The notes beneath the pieces are model-generated. The model was given only the letters and a program-made list of their open reading frames with translations, did no database searches and had not been told where the DNA came from. From NCBI GenBank assembly GCA_028287395.1, contig JAQBPR010000081.1:1-36756 (forward strand): a stretch of DNA of 36,756 bases. The letters are read 5' to 3'. The position numbers and the translations under genes are program-made. This DNA comes from Bacilli bacterium (GTDB lineage Bacteria; Bacillota; Bacilli; Paenibacillales; NBRC-103111). This document shows positions 16,143-24,171 of this stretch, piece by piece; position 1 is the first letter of the stretch, and every line of letters begins with the position of its first letter.

Positions 16143-16442
16143 GTGGTAACCATAAACGTCGCCTTTAAAGCTTTGTCGGACCCCACACGGCGCCAAATCA
16201 TACGTTTATTACATGAACGAGATATGTCCGCTGGTGAAATTGCAGATCATTTTAACATGACCAAACCGAGTATATCGCATCATCTAAGTGCACTAAAAAA
16301 TGCGAAGCTCGTATTGGATGAACGGAATGGTCAGAGCATTATTTATTCATTAAACACCACCGTTGTGCATGAGGTTATGGGATGGTTTTTGGAAATGTTC
16401 AAAAGTCCGCTTGACGAAGGAGAAAACAAAGATGAGAAATAA
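16143..16442 (+). CDS. ArsR-family repressor, SdpR-like
   Basis: This winged-helix repressor of about 96-99 residues shows FKALSDPTRRQIIRLLHE, MTKPSISHHLSALKNAKLV as the recognition helix region, and QSIIYSLNTT as the wing. There are no metal-binding Cys pairs, which sets it with the SdpR type rather than ArsR/SmtB metal sensors. Its last 11 bp overlap the sdpI-like gene. In B. subtilis SdpR represses sdpRI until SdpI, loaded with the SdpC toxin, holds it at the membrane. The start is unclear: GTG at 16143 lies inside the only ribosome binding sequence (GAGGTGG), while the best-spaced codon is ATA at 16152, where the family N-terminus would begin. Confidence 0.85.
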   Translation: MVTINVAFKALSDPTRRQIIRLLHERDMSAGEIADHFNMTKPSISHHLSALKNAKLVLDERNGQSIIYSLNTTVVHEVMGWFLEMFKSPLDEGENKDEK

Positions 16443-17088
16443 GTTTAAATTCGGACTATGGGATCTATTACTTTTGGGGATTGGCTTGATTCCGCTTATT
16501 GTCGCCGTGATCTATTACACTAAATTACCTGAACAGATCGCGATTCACTTTCAAATTAGCGATAACAAGCCTAACGGATACTTGGCCAAACAATATGCTC
16601 TTCTTGTGATTGGTCTTATCACGATTGGCATTCCTTTGTTGATGAAAATTACACGTTTAATAGACCCCAAAGGCAGTAACTATGATAAATTCGGCGGGAC
16701 TTTTGAATTGATTCGTTTATGCACAAGCCTTTTGGTAAGTGGGTTGATGCTTGTTACAATTATTTATAATCTCGGTTATTCGATCGACATGCTTTTTTGG
16801 AGCATTCTGGGTATTGGCTTGTTTTTTATCGTGCTCGGCAATGTGATGGGGCGTATCCGCTATAATTTTTTTGTCGGCATTCGCACACCTTGGACACTGG
16901 CTAGCGAGGAGGTTTGGAGACGTACGCATCGTTTAGCCGGACCGCTTTCGATGATCGCAGGAATCGTCATGCTGGTTTCGTTATTTTTCACAACATCAAG
17001 GTGGATTTTCTTGTTGGCTATAATCATATTTGCCGTTGTGCCTATGGTTTATTCTTATTTTATTAGTTTAAAAGTAGCGCAAAAATAA
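16432..17088 (+). CDS. SdpI/YhfL-family membrane protein (immunity-type)
   Basis: SdpI protects B. subtilis from its own SdpC toxin and acts as its receptor. This 218-residue protein has an N-terminal DUF1648-like part (membrane segment plus YYTKLPEQIAIHFQISDN, and PNGYLAK) and then about five further membrane segments ending in the SdpI signature GRIRYNFFVGIRTPWTLASEEVWRRTHR. The start is ATG at 16432, 9 nt after AAGGAG, overlapping the regulator by 11 bp; a longer frame exists upstream but is not supported. No sdpABC toxin genes are in the window, so it may give immunity to foreign toxins or sense envelope stress. Confidence 0.85.
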   Translation: MRNKFKFGLWDLLLLGIGLIPLIVAVIYYTKLPEQIAIHFQISDNKPNGYLAKQYALLVIGLITIGIPLLMKITRLIDPKGSNYDKFGGTFELIRLCTSLLVSGLMLVTIIYNLGYSIDMLFWSILGIGLFFIVLGNVMGRIRYNFFVGIRTPWTLASEEVWRRTHRLAGPLSMIAGIVMLVSLFFTTSRWIFLLAIIIFAVVPMVYSYFISLKVAQK

Positions 17089-17176
17089 GTTGTTGTGATT
17101 CTAATTCTCCCAACAGCCAGCTAGCGCGAAACCTGCTTATGAGCTATACTTATTCTTAATATGGTCGTGAAGCATA

Positions 17177-17235
17177 CGCCGCTCTAATCCATGTTGCGCA
17201 GTTAAGTCAGACTGTGCAACATGGTTGGGGCGGCG
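17177..17235 (+). promoter_or_regulatory. Long inverted repeat: terminator or leader hairpin
   Basis: The left arm is CGCCGC then ATCCATGTTGCGCAG; the right arm is CTGTGCAACATGG then GGGCGGCG. The arms (25 and 24 nt) pair almost fully, with one bulge and a few wobbles, around a 10-nt loop. It is followed by GTTTCCTTTT and then, 20 nt later, the ribosome binding site of the gene at 17269. It could end the sdpI transcript or act as an attenuator. Confidence 0.7.
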
Positions 17236-17268
17236 TTTCCTTTTGGCCAAGATGGAGGAGGTTTTTGC

Positions 17269-17913
17269 ATGAAATTCGAGTACGCATTTAAACAGTTTAT
17301 GCAATCACAAATCGCTGCTGAAACGAATGGAAGAAGGCGGGAACGGTTGGAAAAAGGACTCGGACACGGGGAGATAGAATTTCTGCGCTCGATTTGGCAC
17401 CCTGTAGTCGGACATTTCGAGCACCTTTACCCGGAATGGGAAGTTCGCGACTTTACGAATGGATATCGGTATTTGGATCTTGCGTACATGCCGGGAGATG
17501 CCAAAGGTGTCATAGAAGTCCAAGGTTACGGTTCCCATGCACGGGATATAGAAGCTTGGAGATTTAAGGATCTTTGCTTACGGCATTGTCATCTTGCACT
17601 GGACGGATGGACCGTTATGCCGATCGCCTACCCGTCCATTATTGATACGCCAAAGCATTGTCAGCAGCTCATCCTGTCCTTTATTGGAAAGTTCATATCG
17701 ATGAGCGTACCGGAGGAGCTATCATGGCTGGAAAGCGAAACGCTGCGGTTTGCGCGCAGATTGTTTCGTCCTTTTCCCCCTTCAGAATTATCTGCACACC
17801 TTAAAATTAGCACGAGATATGCTAGAATACTTCTACACATCTTGGTCGATAAGAAGTTGCTTCTCGTGGTAACTGGTCAGGAACGAGTAAGGACATATAT
17901 GCTTCAACTCTAA
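17269..17913 (+). CDS. Predicted endonuclease-like (PD-(D/E)XK) protein with C-terminal winged helix
   Basis: The start is ATG at 17269, 7 nt after GGAGGAGG; the open frame reaching back to 17221 begins inside the hairpin and is not used. The protein has 214 residues and no signal peptide. Residues about 60-120 read LDLAY ... GVIEVQGYGSHARD ... W-R-x2-DL ... LDGWTVMPIAY. This is the D-xn-E-x-Q and R-x4-L-x5-GW-x-V spacing of the DUF559/Vsr branch of the PD-(D/E)XK nuclease fold. The last 60 residues look like a winged helix (FPPSELSAHLKISTRYARILL). It lies alone behind a hairpin leader and next to repeat-rich DNA. A DNA-binding nuclease is a reasonable guess, but I do not recognise a named family, and activity is unproven. 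Confidence 0.7.
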   Translation: MKFEYAFKQFMQSQIAAETNGRRRERLEKGLGHGEIEFLRSIWHPVVGHFEHLYPEWEVRDFTNGYRYLDLAYMPGDAKGVIEVQGYGSHARDIEAWRFKDLCLRHCHLALDGWTVMPIAYPSIIDTPKHCQQLILSFIGKFISMSVPEELSWLESETLRFARRLFRPFPPSELSAHLKISTRYARILLHILVDKKLLLVVTGQERVRTYMLQL

Positions 17914-18046
17914 CGGTTGGTATAGGCTATAACTCTAAGCGGAACATATGTATCCTATTCCTCTTGATAAGCCTCTTTTTAACAACGAGGTGGAACTACG
18001 GTACGTTATACAGCTAAATTTGAGTTTATGACCCAAATTTCGCAGC

Positions 18047-18119
18047 AATAAGGCATTGACGTTCCGCGAAAGAACCATCGAAGCTTATATTACTGGAGAT
18101 AAGGTACTGACGTTCCGCG
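18047..18119 (+). repeat. Pair of 22-bp direct repeats
   Basis: AATAAGGCATTGACGTTCCG (with CG following) at 18047-18068 recurs as GATAAGGTACTGACGTTCCG (with CG following) at 18098-18119. Nineteen of 22 positions match. The copies are 51 bp apart. Confidence 0.75.
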
Positions 18120-18126
18120 TGCAGGG

Positions 18127-18300
18127 GGTAGAGGGAAGTGGCATTCAGGGTTAGAGGCATTCAGGGTGAGGGCAAGTGGCTTTCAGGGGTAGAGGGAAGT
18201 GGCATTCAGCGTAGAGGCATTCAGGGTGAGGGCAAGTGGCATTCAGAGTACTGCATTCAGCGTAGAGGCATTCAGGGTGAGGGCAAGTGGCTTTCAGGGT
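18127..18300 (+). repeat. G-rich tandem repeat array
   Basis: A 29-bp core beginning TAGAGGCATTCAGGGTGAGG occurs three times without change, at 18152-18180, 18212-18240 and 18263-18291. Between the copies are related pieces such as TAGAGGGAAGTGGCATTCAG (18129, 18190). Nine copies of the short word [AT]TTCAG occur in 150 bp. The plus strand is strongly G-rich, with many GGG runs. Confidence 0.85.
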
Positions 18301-18337
18301 GGCGAGGGCTGTAGGGGCAAGTGGCTGGCGAAAGGGG

Positions 18338-18380
18338 CAAAGGAAGAAGCGACGCGTGGCGAAGAAGAGGCGCTTCTTCC
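18338..18380 (-). terminator. Terminator-like hairpin after murA
   Basis: GGAAGAAGCG and CGCTTCTTCC form a perfect ten-pair stem with a 19-nt loop, starting 25 nt after the murA stop and followed on the minus strand by TTTG. The T-run is short, so efficiency is uncertain. Confidence 0.5.
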
Positions 18381-18405
18381 AGCTAATTTTCCCCTAAATG
18401 AATGT

Positions 18406-19725
18406 CTATGCCCAAGTGGGCCGTGCGGCGAAAAGTGCGATTTCTTTCATCTCTTCCTGCACTTCGCTTTCTTCTAGACGAATAATATTTGCACCAAGCG
18501 CACTTAGCTTGTTGACAATATCGACATATCCGCGTTCTATATGATGGATTCCGCTGATCTCTGTTTCACCCTCGGCGGCAAGCGCTGCCAAGATTAAGGC
18601 TGCTCCCGCCCGCAAATCGGTAGCCATCACCTTAGATCCGGTGAGTCGGCAATTTCCGCTGACAACGGCAGTTCTGCCATCCACTTTAATTTGGCCATTC
18701 ATGCGGTTGAAAGCATCTACATGCATAAAACGATTTTCAAAAACGGTTTCGGTAATGACGCTTGTGCCATCTGTTGTGAGCAGCAAAGCCATCATTTGGG
18801 ATTGCATATCTGTAGGAAATCCTGGATAGGGCAACGTTTTGACATCTACTGAACGTAGTGCGCATTCCGCATTGATCAGCATCCCATTTTCCTCTAAGTC
18901 TATAATAACCCCCATCTCCTGCAGCTTGGAAATGATCGGCGTGAGATGGTCTGAGATAATCCCTTCAATATAAATCGTGCTCCCCGTAATGGCGGCAGCA
19001 ATCATGTATGTACCCGCTTCAATTCGGTCTGGAATCACCGTGTGCTCTACGCCGCTTAGCTTTTTTACACCTTCAATTCGAATGATCCCTGTTCCAGCTC
19101 CTCTTACATGTGCTCCCATTGCGTTAAGAAAGTTGGCTAAATCGACAATTTCCGGCTCTTTTGCCGCATTTTCAATAATTGTTGTTCCTTCTGCAAGCGT
19201 AGCTGCCATCATAATGTTTTCAGTTGCGCCTACGCTAGCCACGTCCAAATAAATTTTCGCTCCTTGCAGCCGCCCATTCACCTTAGCCTCAATAAAACCG
19301 AGTCCCAAGTCAATCTCTACTCCCATGGCTTCGAAGCCTTTAAGATGCTGATCGATCGGTCTTGTACCAATAGCACAGCCACCCGGTAAAGCGATTTTTA
19401 CTTCACCCATTCTTGCCAGAAGCGGACCCATAATTAAGAAAGAAGCGCGCATTTTGCGTACTAAATCATACGAAGCTTCCGCACATTGTATTTGTGTCGC
19501 ATCCACTTGAATAGTGGATGGATTATATTCAACAGCAATACCTAAGCCAACAAGCACCTGATGCATGGTACAAACATCATCCAATTTGGATACTTCATGG
19601 ATCGTACTGATCCCTTCAGCTGCTAAAATTGAAGCCGCAATAATCGGCAAAACAGCGTTTTTCGCGCCGTTTATTCTGACTTTACCCGACAAACGCTGAC
19701 CTCCGCGGACAAATATTTTATTCAT
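18406..19725 (-). CDS. murA: UDP-N-acetylglucosamine 1-carboxyvinyltransferase MurA
   Basis: MurA transfers enolpyruvate from PEP to UDP-GlcNAc, the first committed step of peptidoglycan synthesis and the fosfomycin target. The protein has 439 residues starting at ATG 19725 ([20 protein letters not shown]); a GGAGGGG site lies just upstream, and the 19-codon extension to 19782 is not family-like. K22 and N23 (GAKNAVLP) bind substrate, and the catalytic Cys of [13 protein letters not shown] is C117, so fosfomycin sensitivity is expected. In B. subtilis murAA lies by spoIID and the DUF1146 gene ywzB; the same neighbours here argue for MurAA over MurAB. Confidence 0.97.
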   Translation of the reverse strand: MNKIFVRGGQRLSGKVRINGAKNAVLPIIAASILAAEGISTIHEVSKLDDVCTMHQVLVGLGIAVEYNPSTIQVDATQIQCAEASYDLVRKMRASFLIMGPLLARMGEVKIALPGGCAIGTRPIDQHLKGFEAMGVEIDLGLGFIEAKVNGRLQGAKIYLDVASVGATENIMMAATLAEGTTIIENAAKEPEIVDLANFLNAMGAHVRGAGTGIIRIEGVKKLSGVEHTVIPDRIEAGTYMIAAAITGSTIYIEGIISDHLTPIISKLQEMGVIIDLEENGMLINAECALRSVDVKTLPYPGFPTDMQSQMMALLLTTDGTSVITETVFENRFMHVDAFNRMNGQIKVDGRTAVVSGNCRLTGSKVMATDLRAGAALILAALAAEGETEISGIHHIERGYVDIVNKLSALGANIIRLEESEVQEEMKEIALFAARPTWA

Positions 19726-19753
19726 GTCGTACCCCTCCGCGTTCCAAAAATGT

Positions 19754-19782
19754 AGTGTATGCTTACTATTCATTGTTAACAA
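19754..19782 (-). promoter_or_regulatory. Possible sigma-A promoter of murA
   Basis: TTGTTA (19782-19777) and TACACT (19759-19754) on the minus strand are 17 nt apart, in the 89-bp gap before murA. Both boxes match consensus at four of six positions. Confidence 0.4.
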
Positions 19783-19814
19783 GAAGCGGCGATGTTATGC
19801 GAATAGACTTTTAT

Positions 19815-20054
19815 TCAGAACAGCCCTTTTAGCAAGGAAGACCAATTAAAATAATCAATAATAAATCGTGCAACTTCACTGCCTAATGCAATTGACACAA
19901 AAATTTGCAAAATAATGCCCGATGCGCTTTTGGGACGCTTTAAAAACAAGTCGATCCGGATCTGCTGCACACCAATCCAAGCAAGACCGATACAAAAAAG
20001 CACGATGATAATATACAACATACTGCTTAACGCCTCAGATTGAACGCTATTCAT
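19815..20054 (-). CDS. DUF1146 family membrane protein (YwzB-like)
   Basis: This protein of 79 residues has two membrane segments (about 12-28 and 45-65) separated by a basic loop RIDLFLKRPKSASG, and ends FIIDYFNWSSLLKGLF. The WIGVQQIRIDLFLKRPKS and IALGSEVARFIIDY segments match the DUF1146 family, whose B. subtilis member YwzB sits between the atp operon and murAA. Function is unknown. It starts 13 bp after the protease stop with a GGAGG site, so the two are probably co-transcribed. Confidence 0.85.
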   Translation of the reverse strand: MNSVQSEALSSMLYIIIVLFCIGLAWIGVQQIRIDLFLKRPKSASGIILQIFVSIALGSEVARFIIDYFNWSSLLKGLF

Positions 20055-20067
20055 CGTCTACCTCCGC

Positions 20068-22536
20068 TTAACTATTTATTATTTTATTTAAAAATTGCAC
20101 AAAATCAGCACGGGTTGCTTGCCGCTCCGGTTGAAAAGAACCATCACTAAAGCCTGATATCCAGCCTTTCGCTTTCAGCTTTTGCAAAACAGGAGCCCCC
20201 CAATAATTCACAGCAATATCGTTAAAAGGCGGGTCTTCGACTTGATTTGTTTTAAGCTTCCAGGCATGCACGATCATAGCTGCCATTTCCATGCGACTGA
20301 TCGGCATCTCTGGTTGGAAATACCCATCGGGATAACCGGTTACCGCGCCTGCATGTGCAGCTTTGGCAATCGCAGAATAGAACCAATCCGCAGTCGAGAC
20401 GTCTGGATACTGAATGATTTCTGTGCTTGTCCAATTAAATATATTGTTTAGCACCGTAACCGCTTCTGCGCGAGAAATGGCTTGGTCTGGTGCAAAACGA
20501 TAATTGCCATATCCATGTATAAGATTCTGCCCGACCAATGTCTTGATGCTCGCTTCTGCCCAATGACCAGAGATATCAGCGAATCCGGCAACTATGGGCG
20601 AGGCATTCCATTCCAAATTATACAGTTGATTCTGAAAGCTTTGATCAACGGTTAACTTGATATAGTATGTGCCTGGCGAAAGCTTAACATCAAAGAATAA
20701 TTTCGCTTGGTCAATGCTATTTTCTTGCGCTTGAAGCTTTTTTAAAGTGTAGTCATAGAGTATGAAGCTCATCGTCCTAAACTGAGGAATATTCGTTAAA
20801 TTAACATGTACCAAGCTTTCATCCTCTATCTTAAAGCTGAACCAATCGACGTCCGTATTTTCATTGAGTAAACCGTTGTACATACTGCCAAGCTTCATCG
20901 ATGTTGCTTGAAAAGAGCGATCATTCGGCTCATTTGGATCCAGATAGCGGGTCGTATATTCAATTTGCAGCGTGTATTCGCCTGAAATTGGGAAAATATA
21001 ATCTTTTACATTGCTGACGAGAAAATAATAATCTCCAGGTGTGACTTCTATCGGCAACGTGGTTTCTGTCTGTCCATCCGTCTTCTGATCGATGATCAGC
21101 GTTTTTTCGCCTTTTTTTTCAATTTGGAGTACAGAATCGATTCGCGCCGTATCGGTCGAAAGCTTAAGGAGCAGTGTACCCGCCTGTGTAATTGTCATCA
21201 TAAACCAATCTTGATCGGAGTTTTGATGAAAATTTCCTGTAATCGTTTGGCTTCTGGCAGGTAAAACATAGGCTTTGTATTTGCTATCGTTATCTTCAAA
21301 AGGGTCAGGTGCAATGACAAACTGCACTAAAATTTGATATAGCAGTTTATCTTTAATAAGTGGATTGGAAGGACGCAATTTAATGTAATGGCGACCTTTG
21401 GTTACTTGTACGGATATCCCCTTAGCCAAACCTTGTTTGAAGATCTTCCCTGATTGAGTTAAATCTTGATAATGCGTCATTTCAATATCTGTTTGCTGCG
21501 ATGTTTGTGAGATTAGTTGAATCTGAAATGATCCATCATAAGGTGCATCGACGGCAAACCAATCCACATCCTCGCTGCTAGCCAATGAACCATAGCTTGT
21601 TTTACCGATAGGCAGAGATTTAGCTTGCTCCGGTCGATCATTACTCTCATATATATCGTCCAAAGGCTTGTCCTTGAGCGCTGCGTCAGCTTGCAGCAGA
21701 CCGTACCCCGAATATTCATCCCAACCTGGCGGGCCAATATCACGCGCAGTTTGACGAATTTGATTGCGAATTTGAGATGGGCTCATTTGCGGATACTTCT
21801 CCCATAGCAATGCGCATATCGCTGCGACTTGCGGAGCTGCCATGGAAGTACCCTCGCGATTATCATAACCGCCGCCCCAAATCGTAGTATAAACCTTAAA
21901 CGGGGCGACCACATCTACTTCTGAACCAAAATTGGATTGGGCATCGACCTGATTATCTGCTGTAACACCGCCTACGGCCAATACAGTTGGGTAAGCAGCC
22001 GGATATTTTACGGCATCGCCGCCATTGCCAGTTGCAGCGACCATCAAGACGCCTTGATCTTCAGCCTCTTGAATGATACCGCTTAGATAAGAGGTATATT
22101 TATTTAAACCCAGGGACAGCACAACAATCTTAGCACCATGCGCTACAGCATAACGAATTCCTTCCCCCAAATGAAATTCATCCCCGATTCCATCGGCTTC
22201 CAAAGCTTTAACTGGCATAATTTGCGGCTTTTCATTTACACCCGCTAAATTTGCGTTTTTTTGCATCATTGAAATAATTATCCCCGCTACATTCGTACCG
22301 TGGCCATTATCATCTTGCGGTAATGTGCCTGGGTTTAACAAATTGATACCGTCTACGATATATGGTTTTAAATCTGGATGCTGATAATCTATCCCTGAAT
22401 CGACTAAAGCAATGGTTAAATTCGCAGATTTGCCTGATGGATCAGCTGCTGCCTCAGCTTTAGTCAGTAGATAAGGAGTCCATGTATACAATACCATAAC
22501 CAATACAAGGCAGAGCTGCCATTTCAACAGACGCAT
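20068..22536 (-). CDS. SLH-anchored subtilisin-like (S8) serine protease with PPC domains
   Basis: This large secreted protease has 822 residues. The start is ATG at 22536, 7 nt after GGGGAG; a GTG at 22551 has no spaced ribosome site. A signal peptide ends near LTKAEAA (about 30). The S8 domain begins almost at once: D46 (VDSGIDYQHPDL), H79 (NGHGTNVAG), oxyanion N171 (ATGNGG) and S231 (GTSMAAPQVA), a full catalytic triad. Three bacterial pre-peptidase C-terminal-like modules follow (IYESNDRPEQA, DPFEDNDSKYKA, DPNEPNDRSFQA, each with a D(V/Q)DWF motif). Three SLH domains end the protein (FADISGHWAEASI, YPDVSTADWFYSAI, FNDIAVNYWGAPV), which should bind pyruvylated wall polymer made by csaB. 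No inhibitor-type propeptide is visible. Substrate is unknown. Confidence 0.93.
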   Translation of the reverse strand: MRLLKWQLCLVLVMVLYTWTPYLLTKAEAAADPSGKSANLTIALVDSGIDYQHPDLKPYIVDGINLLNPGTLPQDDNGHGTNVAGIIISMMQKNANLAGVNEKPQIMPVKALEADGIGDEFHLGEGIRYAVAHGAKIVVLSLGLNKYTSYLSGIIQEAEDQGVLMVAATGNGGDAVKYPAAYPTVLAVGGVTADNQVDAQSNFGSEVDVVAPFKVYTTIWGGGYDNREGTSMAAPQVAAICALLWEKYPQMSPSQIRNQIRQTARDIGPPGWDEYSGYGLLQADAALKDKPLDDIYESNDRPEQAKSLPIGKTSYGSLASSEDVDWFAVDAPYDGSFQIQLISQTSQQTDIEMTHYQDLTQSGKIFKQGLAKGISVQVTKGRHYIKLRPSNPLIKDKLLYQILVQFVIAPDPFEDNDSKYKAYVLPARSQTITGNFHQNSDQDWFMMTITQAGTLLLKLSTDTARIDSVLQIEKKGEKTLIIDQKTDGQTETTLPIEVTPGDYYFLVSNVKDYIFPISGEYTLQIEYTTRYLDPNEPNDRSFQATSMKLGSMYNGLLNENTDVDWFSFKIEDESLVHVNLTNIPQFRTMSFILYDYTLKKLQAQENSIDQAKLFFDVKLSPGTYYIKLTVDQSFQNQLYNLEWNASPIVAGFADISGHWAEASIKTLVGQNLIHGYGNYRFAPDQAISRAEAVTVLNNIFNWTSTEIIQYPDVSTADWFYSAIAKAAHAGAVTGYPDGYFQPEMPISRMEMAAMIVHAWKLKTNQVEDPPFNDIAVNYWGAPVLQKLKAKGWISGFSDGSFQPERQATRADFVQFLNKIINS

Positions 22537-22560
22537 AAGTGTGCTCCCCACCCTTATAAT

Positions 22561-22597
22561 TTAAAATAAGCCACAGCTTCGCAGGCTGCGGCTTATT
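22561..22597 (-). terminator. Rho-independent terminator of the nuo operon
   Basis: AATAAGCCGCAGC pairs with GCTGTGGCTTATT (one G-U) around a 7-nt loop, then TTTAA follows. It starts 15 nt after the nuoN stop and is the strongest hairpin in this half of the window. The protease ribosome site follows closely, leaving little room for a separate promoter. Confidence 0.88.
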
Positions 22598-22611
22598 AAA
22601 TTAACATTAAA

Positions 22612-24168
22612 TCATTTAGACATAAAAAGATCGTTAGTGATGGAGAAGATGCTTTGGATGTAATTCAGTACGATGTGCGGGAAAAAGCCGAGCAGCACAG
22701 TTGCCACGGCACAAATCCAAATGGTAAGCGCTAATGGAACCGAAGGCTTTACATCTTTGGCTTCCATATCGCTTCGCATAAACATCTGACGAATAAACCC
22801 AAAGTAATAATAATATGAGATCACACTAGAACCAATCATCACCGCAGCCAGCCAATAATTTGTATTTTCAAGCACACCTAGAAGGATGAACAGCTTCCCG
22901 AAAAATCCACCTGTAACCGGAAAGCCCGCCAAGGAGAGTACAAATACGACCATCGCTACTGCTGTCCACGGAGCTCGATAATACAACCCTGCAAAGCCTC
23001 GTACTTGCTCCGTCTCCGAAGCATTCTCGATAAATGCAAAGACGGCAAAAGCGCCAATGTTCATAAATAGATAGGCCAATAAATAAAAGGTAAATTCAGA
23101 ATAATTGGTAAAATGCACAAGACCAAATTGAATGCCAATCGGCACAAGCAAATAACCCGCGTTTGCTACACCTGAAAAAGCAAGCAACCGTTTAAAATTT
23201 CTTTGCCGCAGCGCAAGAATATTACCCACAATCATGGCAATGGCAGCTAATACGATGATCGCAAACATGACATCTTTAAATATAGGTAAATTCTTCGTGG
23301 TAGAAGCTACCCCGTAAAACATTTGGTACATGACACGAAATAACATTGCCAATGCGGCACCTTTAGAAACAACCGCTAAAAAAGCGGTAATTGGCGTGGG
23401 TGCTCCTTGATAAACGTCAGGTGCCCAGCTGTGAAATGGAGCGGCAGCTATTTTAAATCCTAGACCAGCAAGCAAGAGGAAAAAGGCAACGTAGATCAGC
23501 GCAGAAAATGAATCCGCTTGTTGAGCCAGCGCACCGTTAATCTCAGTCAAATTCGTTGATCCGCTAATTCCATATAGAAAAGACATCCCGTATAAAATCA
23601 ATGCAGAAGCGATGCCACCTTGCACGATATATTTAAACGCAGCTTCATTCGAACGCCCATTTAATTTACGCATGCCAACCAAGATGTAAGAAGTAATACT
23701 GAGCAATTCTAAACCGACAAACAAAGTGATCAGATCACCCGAGGAGACCATAACCATACCACCCAATACAGCTGGCAGTAGGAAATAATAAAACTCTCCG
23801 GTGTCCGGAATATCACTTTTTTTGATTGAACCGATACTCATCAGCACAATCAAGCCTGTACCCATTAAAAAGATCAGCTTCATGATATCGCTAAAGGCAT
23901 CAATCCGATAACTCAGGTTTAGGATATTAACCTTCTGCTGCACTCCCTGTGTAAAGGCGAAATTAGAAAAATCAAATTTAACGCCCATTTGCACTACAAC
24001 AAAGAATGCCGAGATAACAATACCTATTAAAGAAAGCCATCCCAACAAAGTACGGCTAATTCTTTTTGGCAACAATAGATCAATGATTGATAATACAATC
24101 GCAGAGATGACCAGCGTCAACTCTGGAGCCAGGTTACTCAAATCACTCCACAAAAGTCCTTGCCCCAT
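22612..24168 (-). CDS. nuoN: NADH-quinone oxidoreductase subunit N
   Basis: NuoN is one of three antiporter-like membrane subunits of complex I that carry protons. The protein has 518 residues with about 14 membrane segments. Family features include the proton channel region LITLFVGLELLSITSYILVG, a Lys in the broken helix segment YIVQGGIASALILYG, and KIAAAPFHSWAPDVYQGAPT, the signature shared by NuoL/M/N. It is the last gene of the operon, starting 3 bp after the nuoM stop. Confidence 0.96.
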   Translation of the reverse strand: MGQGLLWSDLSNLAPELTLVISAIVLSIIDLLLPKRISRTLLGWLSLIGIVISAFFVVVQMGVKFDFSNFAFTQGVQQKVNILNLSYRIDAFSDIMKLIFLMGTGLIVLMSIGSIKKSDIPDTGEFYYFLLPAVLGGMVMVSSGDLITLFVGLELLSITSYILVGMRKLNGRSNEAAFKYIVQGGIASALILYGMSFLYGISGSTNLTEINGALAQQADSFSALIYVAFFLLLAGLGFKIAAAPFHSWAPDVYQGAPTPITAFLAVVSKGAALAMLFRVMYQMFYGVASTTKNLPIFKDVMFAIIVLAAIAMIVGNILALRQRNFKRLLAFSGVANAGYLLVPIGIQFGLVHFTNYSEFTFYLLAYLFMNIGAFAVFAFIENASETEQVRGFAGLYYRAPWTAVAMVVFVLSLAGFPVTGGFFGKLFILLGVLENTNYWLAAVMIGSSVISYYYYFGFIRQMFMRSDMEAKDVKPSVPLALTIWICAVATVLLGFFPHIVLNYIQSIFSITNDLFMSK

Positions 24169-24171
24169 CGG

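Larger units (their letters stand above)
17914..18405. other. Gene-free region between the nuclease-like gene and murA
   Basis: About 490 bp without a credible gene. It holds a 7-bp inverted repeat (AAATTTG/CAAATTT, 18016-18040), a pair of direct repeats (18047-18119), a G-rich tandem array (18127-18300) and the murA terminator hairpin (18338-18380). A 92-codon plus-strand frame across the G-rich array is a repeat artefact. Confidence 0.75.

Noticed and set aside
18152..18291. CRISPR-like array (three identical 29-bp repeats with 31- and 22-bp gaps)
   Set aside because: The gaps share words with the repeats and with each other, there is no leader or cas gene, and the repeat is G-rich without the usual hairpin. 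A tandem-repeat origin explains it better.
18199..18477. 92-codon plus-strand ORF with AFSVEAFRVRASG repeats
   Set aside because: It is the translation of the G-rich repeat and runs into the antisense of murA; there is no ribosome site.
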